Part shown: positions 55,216 through 64,000 of the stretch, piece after piece
Layout of the letters: each line of letters begins with the position of its first letter
Numbering within the stretch: position 1 is the stretch's first letter
NCBI RefSeq assembly: GCF_018499505.1
Contig: NZ_JAHDAC010000003.1
Span: forward strand, 186,001 to 250,000
Length of the DNA: 64,000 bases
Reading direction: 5' to 3'
From: Streptococcus parasanguinis
GTDB lineage: Bacteria > Bacillota > Bacilli > Lactobacillales > Streptococcaceae
The notes under the pieces: generated by a model
What the model saw: only the letters and a program-made list of their open reading frames with translations
What the model was told of the DNA's origin: nothing
The model's database searches: none
Made by a program: the position numbers and the translations under genes

Positions 55216-56289
55216 ATGAACGTATCGGTACCTATTCCAGGACATTCCTATGATATTGTGATTGAAAGAGGTGGTCTCAACCAGGTTGGAGACTGGTTGC
55301 GCACTCTTTGGGGCGATAAAAAAGTCGCCATTATTTCCGATAACCGCGTGGCTAAGCTATATGCCTCTATCGTAGAGAAGAGCCTTGAGAAAGCTGGTTT
55401 TCAAGTGGTGCGCTTTGAGTTTCTTCAAGGGGAAGCCAGTAAGAATCTAACCACTGTTTCAAAAGTTTATGACTTTCTAGCTACCCAGGGCATGACGCGC
55501 AGTGATGGAATCGTTGCTCTTGGGGGTGGCGTAGTTGGTGATTTGGCTGGTTTTGCTGCCTCGACCTATATGCGGGGAATTTCCTTTGTTCAGATCCCGA
55601 CTAGCTTGACCGCACAGGTGGATTCTTCTATCGGGGGAAAGACTGGAGTCAACACAGCACTTGCCAAAAACATGGTAGGAACTTTTGCCCAACCAGATGG
55701 TGTGTTTATTGATCCTGAAGTGTTGAGCACCTTGGGGCAACGTGAATTGATCGAGGGGATGGGCGAAGTCATCAAGTACGGTCTCATCCAAGATACTGAA
55801 CTTTGGGAAGAATTGGAAGCCATGGATGGTTCTGTCGAGAGTATTTTAGAGCATGCAGAGAGCATCATTTCCCATTCTTGCCTGGTGAAGCGAGACCATG
55901 TGGTGGCAGATGAGTTGGACAATGGTATTCGACTGTATCTCAATTTTGGTCATACCATCGGGCATGCCATTGAAGCGACAGCTGGTTATGGGCAAGTTAT
56001 GCATGGAGAAGCCGTCAGTATGGGCATGGTGCAGCTCTCCCGAGTTGCAGAAGAAAAGGGCTTGATGCCAAAAGGAATCACTCAAAAAATCGAAGAAATG
56101 TGCCGGAAATTTGGCCTTCCGGTAACCTATGAGAACTGGGATAAAGAAGCCCTTTATCAAGCCTTGACCCATGACAAAAAAGCGCGTGGGACGAACTTGA
56201 AATTAGTAATTGTTCCAGAGTTGGGGCAAGCAGCGATTCATCAAATCCCTCTTCAAGAAATGAAGGACTTTTTAGAAAGAAAGGAATAA
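55216..56289 (+). CDS. aroB: 3-dehydroquinate synthase
   Basis: 357 residues from the ATG at 55216, after GAAGGAGA; upstream in-frame codons belong to the leader. NAD site [27 protein letters not shown] and metal ligand H-T-I-G-H-A-I-E. Second step of the shikimate path. A TAGAAT at 55184-55189 may be its -10. Six bases separate it from aroC. Confidence 0.96.
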   Translation: MNVSVPIPGHSYDIVIERGGLNQVGDWLRTLWGDKKVAIISDNRVAKLYASIVEKSLEKAGFQVVRFEFLQGEASKNLTTVSKVYDFLATQGMTRSDGIVALGGGVVGDLAGFAASTYMRGISFVQIPTSLTAQVDSSIGGKTGVNTALAKNMVGTFAQPDGVFIDPEVLSTLGQRELIEGMGEVIKYGLIQDTELWEELEAMDGSVESILEHAESIISHSCLVKRDHVVADELDNGIRLYLNFGHTIGHAIEATAGYGQVMHGEAVSMGMVQLSRVAEEKGLMPKGITQKIEEMCRKFGLPVTYENWDKEALYQALTHDKKARGTNLKLVIVPELGQAAIHQIPLQEMKDFLERKE

Positions 56290-56295
56290 GGTCGT

Positions 56296-57462
56296 ATGAG
56301 ATATTTAACAGCAGGAGAGTCCCATGGGCCTCGATTAACAGCCATCATCGAGGGCGTTCCGGCAGGCCTTCCTTTATCTGAAGAGGATATTAATAAAGAG
56401 CTCAAACGTCGACAAGGTGGCTATGGTCGTGGTGCTCGGATGAAAATCGAGAGCGACCGTGTCGAGATCACATCTGGGGTCCGTCATGGCTTGACCATGG
56501 GAGGTCCGATTACTCTGAATGTGACCAATCTGGATCACCAAAAGTGGTTGGAGATCATGAATGTAGCACCGGTCGAAGAGAAAAAGAAAAATCTGCGTAA
56601 GATCACCAAGCCACGTCCTGGTCATGCTGATCTAGTCGGAGGGATCAAATACCGTTTTGACGATCTTCGTAATTCGCTCGAACGTTCTTCTGCCCGTGAG
56701 ACGACGATGCGTGTAGCCGTTGGTGCAGTTGCTAAACGGATTTTAGAAGAGATCGGCCTTGAAGTGGCCAGTCACATTGTTAATTTTGGGGGAATCGAGA
56801 TTGCAATTCCCGAGAATCTAACTGTTTCAGAAATCAAAGAAAAGGCAGGTCAGTCGGAAGTTTCGATCGTTGTGCCAGAACAAGAAGAAGCCGTTAAGGC
56901 TTACATTGACCAAGTGAAAAAAGATGGCGATACCATCGGGGGAATTGTGGAAACCTTGGTTGGCGGTGTGCCTGTTGGACTAGGATCCTATGTGCAATGG
57001 GACAAGAAATTGGATGCAAAAATCGCTCAAGGAGTGGTCTCTATCAATGCCTTTAAGGGAGTTGAGTTTGGCCTTGGTTTTGACGTAGGTCGCCTAAAAG
57101 GTAGTCAAGTCATGGATGAAATCATCTGGTCTCAGGACACTGGCTATACCCGTCGCACCAATAATCTTGGTGGTTTTGAAGGGGGCATGACCAACGGTGA
57201 GCCCATTCTGGTTCGTGGCGTCATGAAGCCTATTCCGACCCTCTACACACCCTTGATGAGTGTGGATATTGAAACCCATGAGCCTTATAAGGCAACAGTT
57301 GAGCGCAGCGATCCAACGGCTTTGCCAGCTGCAGGTGTGGTAATGGAAGCAGTGGTCGCAACAGTCCTTGCTACAGAAGTGCTTGAAAAATTCTCATCCG
57401 ATAACTTGGAAGAATTGAAAGAAGCCGTTGCTAAGCACCGGGACTTTACGAAGAATTTTTAA
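56296..57462 (+). CDS. aroC: Chorismate synthase
   Basis: 388 residues. G-E-S-H-G-P near the N-terminus, R-S-S-A-R-E-T at about 131-137 and D-P-T-A-L-P-A-A-G near the end are FMN and substrate signatures. Last step to chorismate. tyrA follows after 16 bases. Confidence 0.97.
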   Translation: MRYLTAGESHGPRLTAIIEGVPAGLPLSEEDINKELKRRQGGYGRGARMKIESDRVEITSGVRHGLTMGGPITLNVTNLDHQKWLEIMNVAPVEEKKKNLRKITKPRPGHADLVGGIKYRFDDLRNSLERSSARETTMRVAVGAVAKRILEEIGLEVASHIVNFGGIEIAIPENLTVSEIKEKAGQSEVSIVVPEQEEAVKAYIDQVKKDGDTIGGIVETLVGGVPVGLGSYVQWDKKLDAKIAQGVVSINAFKGVEFGLGFDVGRLKGSQVMDEIIWSQDTGYTRRTNNLGGFEGGMTNGEPILVRGVMKPIPTLYTPLMSVDIETHEPYKATVERSDPTALPAAGVVMEAVVATVLATEVLEKFSSDNLEELKEAVAKHRDFTKNF

Positions 57463-57478
57463 GAGAAAGAGTTTTCCT

Positions 57479-58585
57479 TTGGAGAAGAAAGTTGTATATA
57501 TTGCAGGCTTGGGCTTGATTGGTGCTTCACTCGCGCTAGGCATTAAGAGAGCCCACCCAAACGTGACCATTCTTGGTTACAATCGAAGTGAAGCCTCTCG
57601 AACCATCGCCCTTGAAAGAGGAATGGTGGATCAGGTGACGTATGATTTCGCAGCCTTTGCCCCTTTAGCGGATATCATTATTTTGGCCCTTCCCATCAAG
57701 CAAACCAAGTCTTACTTAGAAACCTTAGCTGGCCTGAATTTGAAAGACCGGGTACTGGTGACAGATGCAGGCTCTACCAAGGCAGAAATTGTCGCACAAG
57801 CTGAAAAGGTATTTACAGACAAGGCTGTTCGCTTTGTGGGAGGACACCCCATGGCTGGTAGTCATAAGACAGGTGCTGCAGCAGCAGATGCAACCTTATT
57901 TGAAAATGCCTATTATATTTTCACTCCTTCCAGCTTGACGACAGGAGGTGCCATGGAAGAGTTGAAAGAGCTTCTGAGTGGATTGGGATCCCGCTTTATT
58001 GAAATCGATGCCGAGGAACATGATCGGGTAACCTCCCAGATCAGCCATTTTCCCCATATTTTAGCCTCGACTCTGGTCGAGCAGGCCGTAGCTTATGGGG
58101 AAGAGCATGAAATGACCCGTCGTTTTGCGGCTGGTGGCTTTCGGGATATGACACGGATTGCGGAAAGTGAGCCAGGCATGTGGACTTCTATTCTCTTGTC
58201 CAACCCTCAAGCGATATTAGAGCGGATTGCAGATTTCAAAGAGCGTTTGGACCAAGTGGCTGAAACCATCCAAGCAGATAACGAGGAGGCTATTTGGTCC
58301 TTTTTCCAAGAAGGGCGCAAGCACCGAAAAGAAATGCAGATCCATCAGCGTGCTGGACGCGATAGTGCCTATGATCTCTTTATCGATGTCCCCGATAAGG
58401 AAGGTGTGATCCTCGAAATATTACAACTTCTACAAGGGATTTCCTTAGTCAATATTCACATCAATGAAGAAAATCGGGAGGATATCCACGGGATTTTGCA
58501 GCTGACCTTTAAAAATGCAGAGGATCAAGAGCGGGCTCAAACATTGATCAGCCAGGCGACGTCTTATACCGTCCTTGCTCGCTAG
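57479..58585 (+). CDS. tyrA: Prephenate dehydrogenase with ACT domain
   Basis: 368 residues from a TTG at 57479, six bases after AAAGAG; the protein then reads E-K-K-V-V-Y-I-A-G-L-G-L-I-G-A-S, the expected NAD-binding start, and no ATG or GTG fits. G-G-H-P-M-A-G-S holds the catalytic His. The C-terminal 80 residues (Y-D-L-F-I-D-V-P-D-K and on) form an ACT domain, suggesting feedback by tyrosine. Confidence 0.95.
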   Translation: MEKKVVYIAGLGLIGASLALGIKRAHPNVTILGYNRSEASRTIALERGMVDQVTYDFAAFAPLADIIILALPIKQTKSYLETLAGLNLKDRVLVTDAGSTKAEIVAQAEKVFTDKAVRFVGGHPMAGSHKTGAAAADATLFENAYYIFTPSSLTTGGAMEELKELLSGLGSRFIEIDAEEHDRVTSQISHFPHILASTLVEQAVAYGEEHEMTRRFAAGGFRDMTRIAESEPGMWTSILLSNPQAILERIADFKERLDQVAETIQADNEEAIWSFFQEGRKHRKEMQIHQRAGRDSAYDLFIDVPDKEGVILEILQLLQGISLVNIHINEENREDIHGILQLTFKNAEDQERAQTLISQATSYTVLAR

Positions 58586-58647
58586 GTCTACAGAAGGATT
58601 TGCATTAAAAGGCCTGCTTCATTTTAGGAATATTGAAGGAAAAACAG

Positions 58648-58653
58648 TATAAT
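58648..58653 (+). promoter_or_regulatory. -10 box for the YlbF-like gene
   Basis: TATAAT 32 bases before the ATG, followed by an AAAGGAG ribosome site. No clear -35. Confidence 0.5.
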
Positions 58654-58685
58654 AGAAGTATCTTATCAGTAAAGGAGCCTAGAAA

Positions 58686-59024
58686 ATGGCAAATATTTAT
58701 GATGTAGCAAATGAACTCTCTCGGACCCTTCGAGATCTTCCTGAATACAAGGCTGTCGTAGAAAGCAAACAAGCGATCGAAGCAAATCCAGAAGCGAAAA
58801 CACTGTTTGACGAATACGTCGCTTTCCAAAATCAACTGCAAGGCTTGATGCAATCCGGTCAACTTCCAACAGAAGCTGTGCAACAAGAAATGAAGGACTA
58901 TATGGAAAAAATCCAAGCAAGTCCGATTGTGAATGAATTTTTCACTAAACAACAGCAATTGTCTATTTATCTTGCAGATCTTGAAAAGATCATCTTTGAG
59001 CCGATTCAAGATTTATACAAGTAG
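58686..59024 (+). CDS. YlbF/YmcA family protein
   Basis: 112 residues, nearly all alpha-helical and charged, with P-E-Y-K-A-V, L-F-D-E-Y and S-P-I-V-N-E-F that fit the YlbF/YmcA family. In Bacillus these help RNase Y-dependent RNA processing and affect competence and biofilm. It sits within the aromatic gene block but is flanked by its own -10 box and a terminator. Confidence 0.88.
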   Translation: MANIYDVANELSRTLRDLPEYKAVVESKQAIEANPEAKTLFDEYVAFQNQLQGLMQSGQLPTEAVQQEMKDYMEKIQASPIVNEFFTKQQQLSIYLADLEKIIFEPIQDLYK

Positions 59025-59031
59025 AAATTTC

Positions 59032-59064
59032 TACCAGAGTTGTCATTTCGACTCTGGTATTTTC
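59032..59064 (+). terminator. Terminator after the YlbF-like gene
   Basis: TACCAGAGT (59032-59040) and ACTCTGGTA (59051-59059), ten-base loop, then TTTTCGTTC. Confidence 0.75.
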
Positions 59065-59140
59065 GTTCGCCACTAGAGGAAAACAAGCTCAAAAAATGCT
59101 TGGAAACATTCGTTTTTTGTTCAAAATTTTTGATCAAAAA

Positions 59141-60948
<1,808 letters not shown>

Positions 60949-60958
<10 letters not shown>

Positions 60959-61803
60959 GCTATCTTGGTCCCAAGGGATCTTTTACCCACGATGTGGTTA
61001 CTCATAGCTTTCCAACTTCTGAACGAATCGCCTATCGGACGATCACAGATGTCATCAAGGCTTATGAGAATCAAGAGATCGATTTTGCGGTTGTCCCAGT
61101 TGAAAACTCTATTGAAGGCAGTGTCCATGAGACCCTTGATTACCTCTTTCACCAAGGGACGATTCAGGCCGTTGCAGAAGTGGTCTATCCCATCAAGCAA
61201 CAGCTCTTGGTGGCAAAGAAAGATCGGCCTATTCGAACGGTCTATTCGCATCCACAGGCCTTGGCCCAAGGGAAGGCTTTTCTAAGGGCCCATTATCCAG
61301 ATGCGGCTATGGAAATGACGGCTTCAACAGCCTATGCGGCTCGCTATGTAGCAGAGCATCCAGACTTGGAAATTGCGGCGATTGCCCCTCTGGCAGCAGC
61401 CAGTGAGTACGGCTTGGAAGTCCAGGCCAAGGACATCCAAGAAATCGAGGACAATTATACACGTTTTTGGATTTTAGGGGCCAAAGAGCCAGCGATCTCA
61501 GAAGCATTGAATCCCTCTCTTCAAAAAGTTAGCTTGGCCTTGACCTTGCCAAGTAACTTGGCAGGAGCCCTCTATAAAGGATTGTCTACCTTTGCTTGGC
61601 GGGGGATCAATTTAACCAAGATTGAAAGTCGCCCCTTAAAAACAGCTTTAGGAGAATACTTTTTCATTATTGACCTCCTAAATGAAGCGCCTGATCTTCT
61701 GCAATTTGCCTATCAAGAATTAGACAGTTTGGGCATTCAGACAAAAGTCTTGGGTCAGTATCAGGTCTATACCTTAAAAGATAACGGAATGGAGAAAAGA
61801 TGA
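60949..61803 (+). CDS. pheA: Prephenate dehydratase
   Basis: 284 residues. G-P-K-G-S-F-T-H at the start, V-P-V-E-N-S-I-E-G-S, catalytic D-N-Y-T-R-F-W (the T-R-F motif) and an ACT domain with E-S-R-P near residue 220 for phenylalanine feedback. Makes phenylpyruvate. Tight overlaps on both sides show one operon aroA-aroK-pheA-LCP. Confidence 0.96.
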
Positions 61804-63113
61804 GTAACGAATCCAACTTTCTATCTCACCATGAGCGAAAGAGATTAGAGTACTTATACTCAAATTTTCATTATTTGAATGAACGAGAACAACTAGAATA
61901 TAATTACCTGCTCAAGAAGAGCCAAGGAGCTTATGAGGAAGCAGAAGCCCTTCAACCGGAGGTAGACGCTACAGAAGAAGTGCAAGGTGAGATTGCTGAA
62001 CCAATTGGGGATCTCCCTGTTTACCAATCACGTAGCAAAAAGTCTAAGAAGAAAGCAGTTGCTGCGACGAGCGATATACCTAAGAAACCACGGAAAAAGA
62101 TCCGCGTCAAACGGATTCTCAAGTGGATTGCTCTCTTTTTCTTGCTCATTATCGGTGGCATGGTCTTCATGTTTGTGAAAGGCCTGAACAGCAAGCCGAC
62201 AGGTCCAGATGCCAAACCGGCTGTCGTTGAGAAATTTAACGGCAAGAAGTCGCGAGATGGGGTCAATATCCTGATCTTGGGGACAGATGGTCGGATCGGT
62301 GAGAAGTCAGATGAGACACGGACAGACTCCATCATGGTGGTCAATGTCAATAACAAAGAAGGCAAGATCAAGATGGTCAGCTTCATGAGGGATACATTGG
62401 TCCATATCGATGGTGTTAGCCAGCAAAATATTCCAGAGTATGATGGCTACTACGACCAGAAGCTCAATACGGCCTTCACCATCGGGGAGCAAAATAACAA
62501 CCAAGGGGCTGAATTGGTGCGTCAGATGCTCAAAGACAACTTTGACATTGACATCCAATATTACGCCATGGTCGATTTCAAGACCTTTGCGACAGCGATC
62601 GATACCCTCTTCCCAAATGGGGTCGAGATGAATGCGCAGTTTTCAACGGTTGATGGCGAAAAGGTCAGTGAAGTAGAAGTACCAGATGATTTGAACATGA
62701 AAGACGGAGTCGTTCCGCAGCAAACCATCAAGGTTGGAAAACAACGGATGGATGGCCGGACCCTTCTCAATTACTCGCGTTTCCGTAAGGATGATGAAGG
62801 AGACTTTGGTCGGACCCGTCGCCAACAAGAGGTCATGTCCGCTATCATGCATCAGATCAAGGATCCAACCAAACTCTTTACGGGATCTGAAGCACTTGGG
62901 AAAGTCTTTGCTATGACGTCTACCAATGTTCCTTTCTCTTTCCTATTGACCAATGGACTTGGACTAGTCGGAAGTGCTGGAAAAGGAATTGAACGAGTGA
63001 CCATCCCAGAAAATGGGGATTGGGTAGATGCCTACGATATGTACGGTGGCCAAGGCCTGCTCGTCGATTTTGACGCTTATAAAAAGAAATTGTACCAAAT
63101 GGGACTGAGATGA
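61800..63113 (+). CDS. LytR-CpsA-Psr family wall polymer ligase
   Basis: 437 residues. Cytoplasmic charged N-terminus (1-100), one membrane span (about 107-128), then the LCP domain (about 155-390): L-I-L-G-T-D-G-R, T-R-T-D-S-I-M-V-V, S-F-M-R-D-T-L-V and a late R-F-R-K-D-D-E-G-D-F-G-R-T-R-R-Q-Q with the lipid-phosphate-binding Arg residues. It attaches wall polymers from lipid carriers to peptidoglycan; the rhamnan built by the locus at 8-31 kb is a possible substrate. Overlaps pheA by four bases; this position matches the pneumococcal psr gene. Confidence 0.93.
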   Translation: MSNESNFLSHHERKRLEYLYSNFHYLNEREQLEYNYLLKKSQGAYEEAEALQPEVDATEEVQGEIAEPIGDLPVYQSRSKKSKKKAVAATSDIPKKPRKKIRVKRILKWIALFFLLIIGGMVFMFVKGLNSKPTGPDAKPAVVEKFNGKKSRDGVNILILGTDGRIGEKSDETRTDSIMVVNVNNKEGKIKMVSFMRDTLVHIDGVSQQNIPEYDGYYDQKLNTAFTIGEQNNNQGAELVRQMLKDNFDIDIQYYAMVDFKTFATAIDTLFPNGVEMNAQFSTVDGEKVSEVEVPDDLNMKDGVVPQQTIKVGKQRMDGRTLLNYSRFRKDDEGDFGRTRRQQEVMSAIMHQIKDPTKLFTGSEALGKVFAMTSTNVPFSFLLTNGLGLVGSAGKGIERVTIPENGDWVDAYDMYGGQGLLVDFDAYKKKLYQMGLR

Positions 63114-63119
63114 TATAAT
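63090..63119 (+). promoter_or_regulatory. rlmD promoter overlapping the LCP gene end
   Basis: TTGTAC (63090-63095), 18 bases, TGA-TATAAT with the -10 at 63114-63119. The TGA of the LCP stop codon doubles as the extended -10 element. Confidence 0.65.
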
Positions 63120-63157
63120 AAGGGGATAGGAGTTGTGGACTCCACCCCTTTTAATTT
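63120..63157 (+). terminator. Hairpin with T tail after the LCP gene
   Basis: AAGGGG and GGAGT pair with ACTCC and CCCCTT, followed by TTAATTT. It begins directly after the rlmD -10 box, so it would also fall near the start of the rlmD transcript. Confidence 0.7.
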
Positions 63158-63169
63158 GTAGAAAGATAG

Positions 63170-64000
<831 letters not shown>

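Overview
The window looks like a chromosomal segment of a viridans-type Streptococcus (mitis/sanguinis/parasanguinis-like). I base this on gene content and order: ciaRH, pgdA, an rgp (rhamnose polysaccharide) locus, cmk followed by infC-rpmI-rplT, metK under an SMK (SAM-III) leader, queT under a preQ1-II leader, ligA-dgk-pulA, and an aro/tyrA/pheA block ending in a LytR-CpsA-Psr gene and rlmD. Species is an inference. All gene names come from reading the translated sequence; no database was searched.

Layout. 1-6.1 kb: end of an ABC-2 permease, bioY (minus) with a BirA-type operator, a Gly/Pro/Gln-rich membrane-anchored protein, the CiaRH two-component system, a glyoxalase and the peptidoglycan deacetylase PgdA. 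6.1-8.2 kb: a minus-strand pair (DEAD-box helicase, Gfo/Idh/MocA oxidoreductase). 8.3-31.2 kb: a long surface-polysaccharide locus. Its left part holds a polyprenyl-phosphate sugar synthase with a DUF2304 partner and a flippase (resembling GacI/GacJ/GacK), more GT2 enzymes, a GtrB-like enzyme and rmlD. Its middle part (14.4-18.95 kb) is a gene graveyard: a frameshifted acyltransferase, the 3' remnant of a glycosyltransferase, a membrane-protein remnant, and an IS30-family element ruined by a frameshift, three stop codons and an inserted 175-bp repeat. Its right part holds a three-domain 987-residue glycosyltransferase, two large multi-spanning proteins of GT-C type across the locus, the conserved rgpA-rgpB-rgpC-rgpD backbone/export genes, an RgpF-like protein and a GacH-like glycerol-phosphate transferase.

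31.3-36.7 kb: housekeeping genes (EbsA-like, ferredoxin, LysM protein, cmk, infC-rpmI-rplT with a structured leader and a rare AUA start, a dCMP deaminase-like gene, metK). 36.9-43.9 kb: murA, a GNAT acetyltransferase, a YtoI-like CBS/DRTGG regulator, map, a YihY/BrkB membrane protein, the second copy of the 175-bp repeat, a MarR regulator with a perfect palindromic operator plus a B3/B4-domain protein, and gtrA. 44-53.5 kb: queT, ligA, a lipid kinase, type I pullulanase, an LtaS-family protein (minus) and an RlmI-type methyltransferase. 53.5-63.1 kb: shikimate and aromatic amino acid genes in three transcription blocks (aroD-aroE; aroB-aroC-tyrA; aroA-aroK-pheA-LCP), then rlmD running off the window.

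How it fits together: much of the window serves the cell envelope. RmlD supplies dTDP-rhamnose, RgpA/RgpB start and extend the rhamnan, RgpC/RgpD export it, and polyprenyl-phosphate-sugar enzymes with GT-C proteins and a GacH-like enzyme would decorate it outside. PgdA, MurA, the LtaS-like protein and the LCP protein act on or attach wall polymers, and CiaRH is a known envelope-stress system. The most unusual signals are the structured 175-bp repeat caught inside an IS30 transposase gene, several strong promoters whose predicted transcription start falls on or next to the start codon, and the mosaic polysaccharide locus.
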